Shown here piece by piece: positions 28,989 through 38,304 of a stretch of 64,000 bases of DNA. Made by a program: the position numbers and the translations under genes. Source of the stretch: Agrobacterium tumefaciens (GTDB lineage Bacteria; Pseudomonadota; Alphaproteobacteria; Rhizobiales; Rhizobiaceae); contig CP048469.1 in assembly GCA_025559845.1 (NCBI GenBank), positions 1-64,000 of the forward strand, read 5' to 3'. The notes under the pieces were generated by a model that saw only the letters and a program-made list of their open reading frames with translations, ran no database searches and was not told the DNA's origin. Numbering within the stretch: position 1 is the first letter of the stretch; every line of letters begins with the position of its first letter.

Positions 28989-29552
28989 ATGTTCATTCAG
29001 ACGGAAGCCACGCCAAATCCGGCAACGCTCAAGTTCCTTCCTGGCAAGGTCGTTTTGGAAAGCGGCACGGCTGAGTTCCTCAACCCTGCGCAGGCACAGG
29101 CATCACCCTTGGCTGAACGCCTGTTCGCTATTCCCGGTGTTACCGGCGTTTATTTCGGTTTCGACTTCATCACCGTCACGAAGGACGATGCTGAGTGGCA
29201 GCACCTGAAGCCTGCGATTCTCGGCTCCATAATGGAGCATTTCATGTCCGGTCGCCCGATCATGGGTTCTGCGGTTGCAGCTGAACTTTCCGACGAGGAA
29301 GATGAGTTCTTTGAAGCCGGCGATGAAACCATCGTCGCCACGATCAAGGAACTGCTGGAGACCCGCGTTCGTCCGGCCGTTGCGCAGGATGGTGGCGACA
29401 TCACCTTCCGTGGCTTCCGCGATGGAACGGTTTTCCTGAACATGAAGGGGGCTTGCTCCGGTTGCCCGTCCTCTACTGCCACGTTGAAGCACGGCGTTCA
29501 GAACCTGCTGCGTCATTTCGTGCCGGAAGTGCGCGAAGTCGAAGCTGTCTGA
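28989..29552 (+). CDS. NifU family iron-sulfur scaffold/carrier protein (NfuA/FssA-like)
   Basis: Carries Fe-S clusters to target proteins. The 187-residue protein has an N-terminal Nfu_N domain (about 1-90, FIQTEATPNPATLKFLPGK) and a C-terminal NifU domain (about 110-180) with the cluster-binding cysteines C156 and C159 in GACSGCPSS. The ATG has AAGGAGA upstream. Its upstream region carries an Irr-like palindrome across the promoter, fitting iron regulation. tsaB follows after 15 bases and may be co-transcribed. Confidence 0.92.
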   Translation: MFIQTEATPNPATLKFLPGKVVLESGTAEFLNPAQAQASPLAERLFAIPGVTGVYFGFDFITVTKDDAEWQHLKPAILGSIMEHFMSGRPIMGSAVAAELSDEEDEFFEAGDETIVATIKELLETRVRPAVAQDGGDITFRGFRDGTVFLNMKGACSGCPSSTATLKHGVQNLLRHFVPEVREVEAV

Positions 29553-29567
29553 TTGTCTGGTTGAAGC

Positions 29568-30236
29568 ATGATTGTTCTGGCGCTTGACACCTCTGGCGTT
29601 GATTGCTCTGCCTGCATTTATGACAGTGCGGTGGATCGCGTTCTCGGCGAAGTCACCGAAAACATCGGCAAGGGTCATGCGGAACTGCTGATGGGCATCA
29701 TCGACGTTGCGTTGACGCAGGCGTCGATGACATTGCGCGATGTCGAGCGGATTGCCGTCACGATCGGTCCCGGCTCTTTTACTGGTATACGCGTCGGGGT
29801 GGCGGCAGCACGTGGATTTGCGCTGTCGCTTCACAAGGAAGCGGTGGGCGTGACCACGCTCGAAACTTTGGCCCTTGACCACTTGCTGAGGCATCCTGGC
29901 CAGCGCGTTGCCGTGGGCTTGGATGCGAAACGAAGCGAGGCCTATCTCCAGATTTTTGGCGCAGATGGCCTGCCGTCAAGTGATGCCGCGTTGCTGCCTC
30001 TGGAAGACGCGAAGGCGACGCTCACGGGCTTTGACGGCGTGGTGATCGGCTCTGCTGCACCGCTGTTTGCAGGCGAGGAAACGGGTTCCGGACCGGATCG
30101 CTTCCCGATCGCGACAGTTGCACGCGCTGCGGCACGCAAGCCGGAGGGGATGCCGAAACCCGCGCCTTTGTACTTGCGCGGTCCGGATGCCCGACCGCAA
30201 ACGGGTTTTGCGCTGGAACGCCTCTCGGTTGCCTGA
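29568..30236 (+). CDS. tsaB: tRNA threonylcarbamoyladenosine biosynthesis protein TsaB
   Basis: Non-catalytic partner of TsaD and TsaE in forming t6A37 on ANN-decoding tRNAs. The 222-residue ASKHA-fold protein has the N-terminal LALDTSG and the conserved ITIGPGSFTGIRVGVAAARGFAL stretch. rimI follows 39 bases downstream, a very common tsaB-rimI pairing. Confidence 0.95.
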   Translation: MIVLALDTSGVDCSACIYDSAVDRVLGEVTENIGKGHAELLMGIIDVALTQASMTLRDVERIAVTIGPGSFTGIRVGVAAARGFALSLHKEAVGVTTLETLALDHLLRHPGQRVAVGLDAKRSEAYLQIFGADGLPSSDAALLPLEDAKATLTGFDGVVIGSAAPLFAGEETGSGPDRFPIATVARAAARKPEGMPKPAPLYLRGPDARPQTGFALERLSVA

Positions 30237-30275
30237 TAGGTGGCGTCCGTAAGCGATGACGGATGATTCCCTGCA

Positions 30276-30770
30276 ATGTTTGACGATTACCTGAGCTGGA
30301 AACCCTATTTCGAAATCGTGCCGATGCAGCACGAGGACTGCGCGGCGGTGGCGGATATGCACGCCCTGCGCTTTCCGCGCGCCTGGAATGACGGCGAGTT
30401 CTCAAGCCTCCTGACGCAGTCATCGGTTTTCGGTGCGGTGGCACGCCAGACCAATGCTTTTTTCAGCAAACCTCTCGGCGGCTTTGTTCTTGCCCGCGAA
30501 GTGGCGGGTGAGGCGGAAATCCTGACCATCGCCGTGGGTGAAAAATTTGCACGGGCCGGGCTCGGTTGGCGTCTGATGCAGTCCGCGACCCGTGAAGCAA
30601 TGATGCGTGGCGCTGAGACGATGTTCCTCGAGGTGGACAACGCCAATACATCGGCTGTAGGGCTTTACAGGAAGCTCGGCTTCAAGACCGTCGCGGAGCG
30701 CAAGGCTTATTATACCGCCCGGGATGGATCGAAGTCGACGGCGCTTGTCATGCGTCGCGACTTTCGCTAG
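30276..30770 (+). CDS. rimI: Ribosomal protein bS18/N-terminal alanine acetyltransferase RimI-like
   Basis: GNAT acetyltransferase of 164 residues. The acetyl-CoA site is the segment EKFARAGLGWRLMQSA, and the C-terminal ANTSAVGLYRKLGFKTVAERKAYY is typical of RimI. The protein substrate is inferred only from family and from the tsaB neighbour. It is followed by fur. Confidence 0.9.
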   Translation: MFDDYLSWKPYFEIVPMQHEDCAAVADMHALRFPRAWNDGEFSSLLTQSSVFGAVARQTNAFFSKPLGGFVLAREVAGEAEILTIAVGEKFARAGLGWRLMQSATREAMMRGAETMFLEVDNANTSAVGLYRKLGFKTVAERKAYYTARDGSKSTALVMRRDFR

Positions 30771-30839
30771 TTCCGAATTCTGTAATATGTTCGGCGCATG
30801 CAGCGCCATTCCAACGGAAGAATCTGAAGGCCAGAAGAC

Positions 30840-31268
30840 GTGATAGACCTTTCGAAAACGCTGGAAGAACTTTGTGCCGAGCGCGGCATGCGGATGACGG
30901 ACCAGCGCCGAGTCATCGCCCGTGTCCTGCAGGAATCCGACGACCATCCCGATGTGGAAGAACTCTATCGTCGGTCTTTCGCCGTTGATCCCCGCATTTC
31001 CATTTCCACGGTCTACAGAACCGTGAAGCTTTTCGAAGATGCCGGTATCATCGAACGGCATGACTTCCGTGACGGCCGTTCGCGCTATGAGACTGTGCCG
31101 GAGGAACATCACGATCATCTGATCGATCTGAAGCATGGCGTCGTGATCGAATTCCATTCTCCAGAAATCGAGGCACTCCAGGAAAAGATCGCGCGTGAGC
31201 ATGGCTTCAAGCTCGTCGACCATCGGCTGGAACTTTATGGCGTTCCTCTGAAGCCCGACGAACGCTGA
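30840..31268 (+). CDS. fur: Fur family metalloregulator (rhizobial Fur/Mur type)
   Basis: Winged-helix repressor of 142 residues with DNA-binding region about 15-85 (ISISTVYRTVKLFEDAGIIERHDF) and metal ligands in EEHHDHLIDLKHG. The only cysteine is near the N-terminus, so the structural CxxC zinc sites of many Fur proteins are missing. In Rhizobium and Agrobacterium the orthologue responds mainly to manganese (Mur, repressing sitABCD), while Irr and RirA handle iron. The start is GTG at 30840. It lies between rimI and olsA, as in related genomes. Confidence 0.9.
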   Translation: MIDLSKTLEELCAERGMRMTDQRRVIARVLQESDDHPDVEELYRRSFAVDPRISISTVYRTVKLFEDAGIIERHDFRDGRSRYETVPEEHHDHLIDLKHGVVIEFHSPEIEALQEKIAREHGFKLVDHRLELYGVPLKPDER

Positions 31269-31301
31269 GACCCCAGTGGTAAAGCGGGCGGTGCAATCGT
31301 G

Positions 31302-32093
31302 ATGTGGCTCCGGGCAACCTATATTGCGGTCGTTCTTCTGATCGTCACGCTCGTCTTGCTGCCACTTCAATTGCTCGGGCTTGCATTCGACTGGCGTCTT
31401 CGCCGGCGTATCCCGCGTATCTGGCATCGTATCGCGTGTCGTGTTCTCGGTATCCGCGTCCATGTTCACGGAGAGATCGAACGCGCCAAACCGCTGATGC
31501 TTGCCGTCAATCACGCCTCCTGGAAAGACATTCTCGTTCTTGGCAGCATTGCAGATGTGGTGTTCATCGCCAAGACAGAGGTGCGCGACTGGCCGGTATT
31601 CGGCTGGCTGGCACGTCTGCAGAAAAGCATCTTTGTTCAGCGCGAACAGAAACGCAGCACCGGTGACCAGGTTGGCGAGATCGCCAGCCGGATGGCGGAT
31701 GGCGAGATTGTCGTTCTGTTCCCCGAGGGGACGACATCAGACGGAAACCGCCTGCTGACGATCAAGTCGTCGCTTTTCGGTGCGGCCTCCACAGCTGCGG
31801 AACAGGTGCCGGGCAAGCTGGTCTATGTGCAGCCGGTGTCGATTGCTTATACGCGAGTTCAGGGCATGGCGATGGGGCGTTATCATCGCATTATCGCCGC
31901 CTGGCCGGGAAGCATAACCTTGGTGCCGCACCTGCTCGGCGTTATCAAGGCGGGCTCCATTGATGTCGAGGTGACATTTGGAGACAGTGTCCCATTCCAC
32001 AATACCGATAATCGCAAGCGGCTCGCCGCGGATATCGCTGCGTCTATTCGCTCGATGCTGGCATTCAGCCTTAGAGGCGGATGGCGGAAATAG
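31302..32093 (+). CDS. olsA: Lyso-ornithine lipid acyltransferase OlsA (PlsC family)
   Basis: Second step of ornithine-lipid synthesis: O-acylation of lyso-ornithine lipid made by OlsB. PlsC-type acyltransferase with an N-terminal membrane segment (about 5-28), catalytic HX4D motif in NHASWKDI and motif III FPEGTTSDG. Position just downstream of fur matches olsA of Agrobacterium and Sinorhizobium; from sequence alone a 1-acylglycerol-3-phosphate acyltransferase role is also possible. A GTG three bases upstream (31299) is an alternative start. Confidence 0.87.
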   Translation: MWLRATYIAVVLLIVTLVLLPLQLLGLAFDWRLRRRIPRIWHRIACRVLGIRVHVHGEIERAKPLMLAVNHASWKDILVLGSIADVVFIAKTEVRDWPVFGWLARLQKSIFVQREQKRSTGDQVGEIASRMADGEIVVLFPEGTTSDGNRLLTIKSSLFGAASTAAEQVPGKLVYVQPVSIAYTRVQGMAMGRYHRIIAAWPGSITLVPHLLGVIKAGSIDVEVTFGDSVPFHNTDNRKRLAADIAASIRSMLAFSLRGGWRK

Positions 32094-32160
32094 TGGCGCG
32101 ATAAACCGATGAGTCTCCTGATGCGCCTGTCACGCTTTCGCAAAAACGGGATCGATTTTC

Positions 32161-32191
32161 ATACCGATGCGTGGCGGTCCCGGTATTTTTC
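32161..32191 (+). terminator. Possible terminator after olsA
   Basis: ATACCG (32161-32166) and CGGTAT (32181-32186) followed by a T run. The stem is short and the loop large (14 bases). Confidence 0.35.
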
Positions 32192-32228
32192 TGTTTAATC
32201 TGGCGTTGAAAAACACTAGATAGCCGCC

Positions 32229-33632
32229 ATGACCCAGGAAACGCTAGGCCTAGACGCCGCCGAGATCACTGCCCGTGAGGGTTCGAACAGCCGTAAAGTC
32301 TTCATCAAGACCTACGGCTGTCAGATGAACGTTTATGATTCCGTCCGCATGAGCGATGCGTTGGCGAAGGACGGTTACGTCCAGACGGAAGACATGGGCG
32401 AGGCTGATCTGGTTTTGCTCAACACCTGTCATATCCGCGAGAAGGCAGCTGAAAAGGTCTACTCCGCGCTTGGTCGTCTGCGCGACATGAAAAAGTCGCG
32501 CGAAGAGCAGGGTCGCGAGTTCATGATTGGCGTTGCCGGATGCGTTGCTCAGGCCGAAGGCGAGGAAATCCTGCGTCGCGCGCCTGCCGTCGATGTCGTT
32601 ATCGGCCCGCAGACCTATCACCGCCTGCCGGATGCCCTGAAACGTGTTCGCGAAGGTGAGCGTGTCATCGAGACCGAGTACGCGGTGGAAGACAAGTTCG
32701 AGCATCTTCCCGTCGCGGAAAAGGCAAAACTTCGTTCCCGCGGCGTGACTGCGTTCCTGACGGTGCAGGAAGGCTGTGACAAGTTCTGTACGTTCTGCGT
32801 CGTGCCCTATACGCGTGGATCGGAAGTGTCGCGCCCGGTTCGCCAGATCGTTGATGAGGCGATGAAGCTGGTCGACGCCGGTGTGCGCGAGATCACGTTG
32901 CTTGGTCAGAACGTCAATGCCTGGCAGGGCGAGGGGCCGAAGGGCGAAAAATGGGGTCTTGCCGAACTGCTGTATCGGCTTGCTGAAATTCCGGGCCTTG
33001 CGAGACTGCGTTATACGACCAGCCATCCGCGCGACATGGACGATCGCCTGATCGGTGCGCATAGCGATCTGCGTATCCTCATGCCGTATCTGCACTTGCC
33101 GGTACAGGCAGGCTCGGATCGTATTCTGAAAGCGATGAACCGCCGCCATACGGGCGCGGAATATATCCGGCTTATCGAAAGAATTCGCGCGGCTCGCCCT
33201 GATATTGCCATGTCGGGAGACTTTATTGTTGGTTTCCCTGGCGAAAGTGATCGCGATTTCGAAGACACGATGGCCATCGTCGAGGAAGTGAAATACGCAC
33301 AGGCGTTCTCCTTCAAATACTCGACCCGCCCGGGCACGCCCGGTGCTGATCTGACGGATCAGGTTGAGGAAGAGGTGAAAGCGGAACGGCTTGAAAGATT
33401 GCAGGCGCTGTTGCTGAAACAGCAGCAGGAATTTGCGCAATCTCTCGTCGGAAAGACCATGGATGTGTTGCTGGAAAAGCCCGGTCGCATGCCTGGACAG
33501 TTGATAGGTCGCTCGCCGTGGCTGCAATCTGTGAATCTTGATGCAAAGACTTTGAAAATCGGTGACATTGTTAATGTACGAATCACCGCAACGGGTCCAA
33601 ACAGCTTGTTTGCCGAGGTGGCAGAGAGTTAG
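32229..33632 (+). CDS. miaB: tRNA-2-methylthio-N6-isopentenyladenosine synthase MiaB
   Basis: Radical SAM methylthiotransferase acting on i6A37 of tRNA. The 467-residue protein has the N-terminal UPF0004 domain with three cluster cysteines ([31 protein letters not shown]), the radical SAM CX3CX2C in [10 protein letters not shown], and a C-terminal TRAM domain. It heads the run miaB-phoH-ybeY-corC-lnt, the same order as in E. coli, here with a 40-base gap to phoH. Confidence 0.98.
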   Translation: MTQETLGLDAAEITAREGSNSRKVFIKTYGCQMNVYDSVRMSDALAKDGYVQTEDMGEADLVLLNTCHIREKAAEKVYSALGRLRDMKKSREEQGREFMIGVAGCVAQAEGEEILRRAPAVDVVIGPQTYHRLPDALKRVREGERVIETEYAVEDKFEHLPVAEKAKLRSRGVTAFLTVQEGCDKFCTFCVVPYTRGSEVSRPVRQIVDEAMKLVDAGVREITLLGQNVNAWQGEGPKGEKWGLAELLYRLAEIPGLARLRYTTSHPRDMDDRLIGAHSDLRILMPYLHLPVQAGSDRILKAMNRRHTGAEYIRLIERIRAARPDIAMSGDFIVGFPGESDRDFEDTMAIVEEVKYAQAFSFKYSTRPGTPGADLTDQVEEEVKAERLERLQALLLKQQQEFAQSLVGKTMDVLLEKPGRMPGQLIGRSPWLQSVNLDAKTLKIGDIVNVRITATGPNSLFAEVAES

Positions 33633-33672
33633 AGTGAGGATCAGTAGCTGACTGGGACAGGAGCCTGACCGC

Positions 33673-34728
33673 TTGAACGCACACGAATTGGTATCACCTT
33701 CATCGCGCCAGCCACGCTCAGCCGCGACCGACGCCAATCACTTCGTCCTAACGTTCGAGAATAACAGAATCGCTGGAGAGCTATTCGGTCAGTTCGATCA
33801 GAACCTGAAGCTGTTGGAGCAGCGTCTCAATATCGACGCCCGCCCGCGTGGCAACTCCGTTGCAATTACGGGCGACGTGGTATCCACCAATCAGGCCCGA
33901 CGCGCGCTGGATTTTCTCTACGAACGCCTTTTGAAAGGCGGGACGGTTGAACTTTCCGATGTTGAGGGCGCGATCCGCATGGCCATGGCTGCCGACGACC
34001 AACTGACCTTGCCGACGATGGAGCGCAAGGCGAAGATCTCGATGGCGCAGATTTCCACGCGCAAGAAGACCATCGCTGCCCGCACTCCGACGCAGGATGT
34101 CTACATGCGTGCGCTGGAACGGTCGGAACTGGTCTTTGGTGTCGGCCCTGCCGGCACTGGCAAGACCTATCTGGCGGTGGCGCATGCCGCGCAATTGCTG
34201 GAGCGCGGTGCCGTCGACCGCATCATTCTTTCGCGCCCTGCCGTTGAAGCGGGTGAACGTCTTGGCTTCCTGCCGGGCGACATGAAGGAAAAGGTCGATC
34301 CCTACCTGCGGCCACTTTATGATGCGCTCTATGACATGATGCCGGGTGATAAGGTGGAGCGTGCCATTCAGGCAGGTGTGATCGAAATTGCGCCGCTGGC
34401 ATTCATGCGTGGCAGAACACTTGGCAACGCAGCGGTCATTCTGGACGAAGCCCAGAACACCACGACCATGCAGATGAAGATGTTCCTGACACGTCTTGGC
34501 GAAAACGGTCGTATGATCGTGACCGGTGACCCAAGCCAGGTCGACCTTCCGCGTGGCGTGAAGTCCGGCCTTGTCGAAGCGCTCCAGATCCTCGGGGATG
34601 TGGAAGGCGTGTCGGTTGTTCGCTTCAAGGATGTCGATGTGGTACGTCATCCGATGGTGGCGCGCATCGTGCGTGCCTATGAGGCACATACGGCCGTGCC
34701 GGACGACAGTCTCGTGAAGGGCGATTGA
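33673..34728 (+). CDS. phoH: PhoH-like ATPase (YbeZ type)
   Basis: P-loop NTPase of the PhoH family, 351 residues, with an N-terminal KH-like region (about 20-110) and the PhoH core: Walker A GPAGTGKTYL and Walker B AVILDEAQNTT. YbeZ works with the RNase YbeY, the next gene, 9 bases away. Start codon is TTG at 33673 with GGAG about 10 bases upstream; no ATG fits. Despite the name, no PHO box is evident. Confidence 0.94.
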   Translation: MNAHELVSPSSRQPRSAATDANHFVLTFENNRIAGELFGQFDQNLKLLEQRLNIDARPRGNSVAITGDVVSTNQARRALDFLYERLLKGGTVELSDVEGAIRMAMAADDQLTLPTMERKAKISMAQISTRKKTIAARTPTQDVYMRALERSELVFGVGPAGTGKTYLAVAHAAQLLERGAVDRIILSRPAVEAGERLGFLPGDMKEKVDPYLRPLYDALYDMMPGDKVERAIQAGVIEIAPLAFMRGRTLGNAAVILDEAQNTTTMQMKMFLTRLGENGRMIVTGDPSQVDLPRGVKSGLVEALQILGDVEGVSVVRFKDVDVVRHPMVARIVRAYEAHTAVPDDSLVKGD

Positions 34729-34737
34729 CGCAATAGA

Positions 34738-35244
34738 ATGACAGCACTGGATATTCAGATCAGCATCGAGGCCCAGGGCTGGGCCTCGGAAGAAGAGCTT
34801 TTTGCATTTGCGCAAAAGGTTTTGGACACGGCGGTCGATTTTCTACGCCGGGAGGAAAAGCAACCCTTCCCGAAAATGCCGATAGAATTGTCACTGGTTT
34901 TCACCGATGACGAGCAGATTCGTGAAATAAACGCCGAGTGGCGTGACAAGGACAAGGCGACAAATGTGTTGTCTTTTCCAGCGTTTCCGCTCGAACCCGG
35001 CGGCATGCCGGGGCCGATGCTGGGCGATATTGTGATCGCTCGCGAAACGGTTGAGCGGGAAGCCCTTGAACTTGAGAAGAGTTTCGAGGATCATCTGACT
35101 CATCTTCTGGTCCATGGATTTCTCCATCTCTTCGGATATGATCACATGGACGAGGAAGAAGCGGAAGAAATGGAGTCGCTTGAGACTCGCATTCTGGCGG
35201 TGCTTGGCCTATCTGATCCGTACGCGGGACAGGAACCGCTTTAA
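34738..35244 (+). CDS. ybeY: Endoribonuclease YbeY, rRNA maturation factor
   Basis: Zinc-dependent RNase needed for 16S rRNA 3'-end processing and ribosome quality control. The 168-residue protein has the metal-binding H3XH5XH motif in LVHGFLHLFGYDHM. It lies 9 bases after phoH and 15 before the CorC-like gene, in a probable operon. Confidence 0.97.
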   Translation: MTALDIQISIEAQGWASEEELFAFAQKVLDTAVDFLRREEKQPFPKMPIELSLVFTDDEQIREINAEWRDKDKATNVLSFPAFPLEPGGMPGPMLGDIVIARETVEREALELEKSFEDHLTHLLVHGFLHLFGYDHMDEEEAEEMESLETRILAVLGLSDPYAGQEPL

Positions 35245-35259
35245 TTATAGTCTGGAGCC

Positions 35260-36390
35260 ATGAACGAACATTCTGCACGACCTGCCAATGAGGGCAGAGA
35301 GAACGGCGAGCAGTCCTCCTCGGAGGAGGGCAGTAGTCAGTTACGTTACGATTTCAGCGCGAAACCGAGATCGACAATCTGGTCGCGCATCGCACGGTTG
35401 CTGAAGCCGTCGCAAGGAGAGCGTCTGCGCGAGGATATCACCGACGCGCTGATGTCAGACACCGAAATCGGTGCTGCCTTTTCGCCCGAAGAACGGGCAA
35501 TGCTCAACAACATCCTGCGTTTCCGCGAGGTTCGCGTTGAAGACATCATGATCCCGCGCGTGGATATTGATGGCATCGACCAGAACATGACGATCGGCGA
35601 AGCGCTGATCCTGTTCGAAGAGACCGGCCGCTCCCGTATGCCTGTCTATGACGAGAACCTCGACAATCCCAAGGGCATGATCCACATCCGCGATCTTCTG
35701 TCCTATGTTGCAAAGCAGGCTCGCAACAAGCGGCGTATCGGAACGAGAATCGCTCTTGATACCGAAACGAACGCGGCCCGTACGCCACGGCCGAACTTCG
35801 ATCTGGCGCGTGTTGATCTCGAAATCTCCGTCGCCAATGCCGGCCTGGTCCGCAAGATCCTTTTCGCGCCGCCTTCGATGCTGGCGTCGGATCTGCTGAA
35901 GACGATGCAGGCGCAGCGAACGCAGCTCGCTCTCGTCATTGATGAATATGGCGGCACTGACGGTCTCGTCAGCCACGAAGACATCGTCGAAATGGTCGTC
36001 GGTGATATCGATGACGAACACGACAAGGACGAGGCCATGTTCTCGCGCCTCTCCGCAGATGTTCTGGTGGCCGATGCGCGCGCCGAACTCACGGAACTGA
36101 GCGAGGCCATTGGCCCGGAGTTCGATGTTCGCGAGCACGTGGAAGAAATCGACACACTTGGCGGTCTGATCTTTTTCGCGCTCGGCCGCATCCCGGCGAA
36201 AGGCGAAACTGTCAGAGCGATTCCTGGGTTTGAGTTCCAGATTCTCGACGCGGATAGCCGTCGCATAAAGGGCGTTCGGATCGTGCGCGATCATGGGTCC
36301 GAAGGGCAGGATGACCGGGCTCCAGATGATGCTGAGCCCGATGAGGTGATGGCTTTGCCGGCACCCGAGACGCGCCAGATCACACATTGA
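35260..36390 (+). CDS. CBS-pair and CorC/HlyC domain protein (TlyC/YbeX-like)
   Basis: Cytosolic protein of 376 residues with no membrane domain: two CBS motifs (about 90-235, IMIPRVDIDGID... and LVIDEYGGTDGLVSHEDIVEMVVGDI) and the C-terminal CorC_HlyC domain (about 265-345). Annotated variously as hemolysin C, CorC or YbeX; the E. coli counterpart between ybeY and lnt is linked to Mg/Co resistance and to ribosome function. An N-terminal Ser/Glu-rich stretch and an acidic C-terminal tail are Rhizobiales-specific. A strong terminator follows. Confidence 0.9.
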   Translation: MNEHSARPANEGRENGEQSSSEEGSSQLRYDFSAKPRSTIWSRIARLLKPSQGERLREDITDALMSDTEIGAAFSPEERAMLNNILRFREVRVEDIMIPRVDIDGIDQNMTIGEALILFEETGRSRMPVYDENLDNPKGMIHIRDLLSYVAKQARNKRRIGTRIALDTETNAARTPRPNFDLARVDLEISVANAGLVRKILFAPPSMLASDLLKTMQAQRTQLALVIDEYGGTDGLVSHEDIVEMVVGDIDDEHDKDEAMFSRLSADVLVADARAELTELSEAIGPEFDVREHVEEIDTLGGLIFFALGRIPAKGETVRAIPGFEFQILDADSRRIKGVRIVRDHGSEGQDDRAPDDAEPDEVMALPAPETRQITH

Positions 36391-36410
36391 TAGAACGCAG
36401 AATGACAGAT

Positions 36411-36437
36411 CCCGGCAGGTTACCTGCCGGGTTTTTC
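36411..36437 (+). terminator. Terminator after the CorC-like gene
   Basis: CCCGGCAGG (36411-36419), loop tta, CCTGCCGGG (36423-36431) followed by five Ts. It separates miaB-phoH-ybeY-corC from lnt. Confidence 0.88.
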
Positions 36438-36582
36438 TTGTACCCGTCTTCTGCACGGCCTGCTTGCAGGCATGGTGTGGACGACGAATCTTTTTTCCAT
36501 TACGTCGAAGAATAACGGGAAACACGTCGCACCATGCGGTGATGAGGTGTGATCCTTCCGGCTGAACGTGAACGGAGATCGT

Positions 36583-38172
36583 ATGGAGCGTCTCGCAGGC
36601 AAGGTGATGCTGGGCGGCAGATTGAGCCGCGCCGTCATAGCGATCGCAGCAGGGGCATTGGGAGCGCTGGCTCTGCCGCCGTTCGGTTTCTTTGCTTCGC
36701 TTTTCGTTTCTTTCACCCTGCTCGTCTGGTTGGTGGATGGCTGCACGGGCAAGCCGGGGAGCGGTTTCTTCGGTCGCCTTTGGTCGAGCTTCGGCATAGG
36801 CTGGTGTTTTGGTTTCGGATATTTTGTCGCCGGTCTCTGGTGGCTCGGCAATGCCTTGTTGCTCGAGGCTGACGAGTTCGCCTGGGCATTGCCGCTTGCC
36901 ATCCTGGGCCTGCCGGCTGTCCTGGCGCTGTTTTACGGCTTCGCGGTTGCGCTTGCGAACCTCCTCTGGTCCGACGGTCTCGGCCGGATTGCAGCGCTTG
37001 CTGCAGCTTTCGGGCTTTCGGAATGGCTGCGCAGTTTTGTCGCGACCGGCTTTCCATGGAATGCCATCGGCTATGGCATGATGCCGGTTCCGGTCATGAT
37101 GCAGTCGGCAAACCTTGTGGGTGTGCTCGGGGTGACCGTTCTTGCCGTCTTCATTTTTTCGGCCCCGGCTCTTATCGGCACGAAAAAAGGGATGTGGCCG
37201 GGTCTGGTTCTGGCCGGACTGCTTCTCGCAGGTCATTTTGGCTACGGCCTCTATCGCCTCCGAATGCCGTTGGAAACACCATCGGATGCCCTGACCGTCA
37301 GGATTGTTCAGCCGTCTATCGATCAGTCGCGCAAGATGCTGAATGCCGATCGTGCCGATATCTTCAATGAGCACCTGCGTCTGACGGGATTGCCACCGGC
37401 GGAGGGGAAAAAACGTCCGGATATCGTGGTGTGGCCGGAGACTTCGGTACCGTTTATCTTGACGCAAAATCCGGATGCGCTGGCCGAGATTGCCAAAACG
37501 CTGGAAGATGGCCAGGTGCTGTTCACTGGTGCGGTCAGGATGGAGGATGCGGGAGCCGGTCGTCCGCCACGCTACTACAATTCTGTCTATGCGATCGACA
37601 GCCAGGGCCAGATCATTGGCGCAACCGACAAGGTTCACCTCACGCCATTCGGTGAATACGTGCCCTTTGAAGACGTGCTGCGCAGATTTGGCTTCGATAA
37701 TGTCGTCAGCTTGCCCGGTGGGTTTTCGGCGGCTGCATCGCGCAGCGTCCTGACCCTGCCTTCCGGAAAAACCTTCTACCCTTTGATCTGCTACGAGATT
37801 ATATTTCCAGGCGAAATGACGCCCTCTCCGGCAGGGTCGACGGCCATTTTAAACGTCACGAATGATGGTTGGTTTGGGGACACGCCCGGCCCTTATCAGC
37901 ACTTTCTGCAAGCCAGAGTAAGGGCGGTCGAAACCGGATTGCCAGTGATTCGCGGTGCCAATACAGGCATTTCGGCGGTGATTGACCCCTATGGGCGAAT
38001 AATTGACGGACTTGACTATGGTCAAATTGGAATTGTTGACGCTACTCTGAGTGGCGCTGCTGACAGCGCATTTACCTACGACATACATCGGACGTATTTC
38101 TGGTTGATTTTTTCAATCATGATGAGTGCAGCGGTAGTATCGTGCCTGAGTTTCATGCGGCGCACGAATTGA
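36583..38172 (+). CDS. lnt: Apolipoprotein N-acyltransferase
   Basis: Adds the third acyl chain to the N-terminal cysteine of lipoproteins. The protein has an N-terminal membrane half of about six to seven helices and a periplasmic nitrilase domain with the Glu-Lys-Cys triad visible in VVWPETSVPF, KVHLTPFGEYVPFE and PLICYEIIFP, then a C-terminal membrane helix. The ATG at 36583 has GGAG five bases upstream and is preferred to a GTG at 36568; this gives 529 residues. Confidence 0.96.
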   Translation: MERLAGKVMLGGRLSRAVIAIAAGALGALALPPFGFFASLFVSFTLLVWLVDGCTGKPGSGFFGRLWSSFGIGWCFGFGYFVAGLWWLGNALLLEADEFAWALPLAILGLPAVLALFYGFAVALANLLWSDGLGRIAALAAAFGLSEWLRSFVATGFPWNAIGYGMMPVPVMMQSANLVGVLGVTVLAVFIFSAPALIGTKKGMWPGLVLAGLLLAGHFGYGLYRLRMPLETPSDALTVRIVQPSIDQSRKMLNADRADIFNEHLRLTGLPPAEGKKRPDIVVWPETSVPFILTQNPDALAEIAKTLEDGQVLFTGAVRMEDAGAGRPPRYYNSVYAIDSQGQIIGATDKVHLTPFGEYVPFEDVLRRFGFDNVVSLPGGFSAAASRSVLTLPSGKTFYPLICYEIIFPGEMTPSPAGSTAILNVTNDGWFGDTPGPYQHFLQARVRAVETGLPVIRGANTGISAVIDPYGRIIDGLDYGQIGIVDATLSGAADSAFTYDIHRTYFWLIFSIMMSAAVVSCLSFMRRTN

Positions 38173-38241
38173 CCAAAAACCCCTAGAATTGCATAGTGAA
38201 TAGGTCAGTCGTAAAACAAGTTTCTGTGCCAGCCGTAATAT

Positions 38242-38272
38242 CGGTTCATTTTCGTGGGTGAATAATGAACCG
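38242..38272. promoter_or_regulatory. Palindromic operator candidate upstream of the XRE regulator
   Basis: CGGTTCATT (38242-38250) and AATGAACCG (38264-38272) are perfect 9-base inverted arms with a 13-base spacer, so centres are 22 bases (two helical turns) apart. The site is 33 bases before the ATG of a helix-turn-helix gene, as expected of autoregulation. Confidence 0.55.
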
Positions 38273-38304
38273 AAATATCAACCCTTTCCGAGTGTCAGGA
38301 CCGC

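Noticed and set aside
35455..37638. 727-codon open frame on the minus strand
   Set aside because: Antisense to the CorC-like gene and lnt; His/Arg/Gln-rich shadow translation without any family motif. Long antisense frames are common in GC-rich DNA with this codon use.
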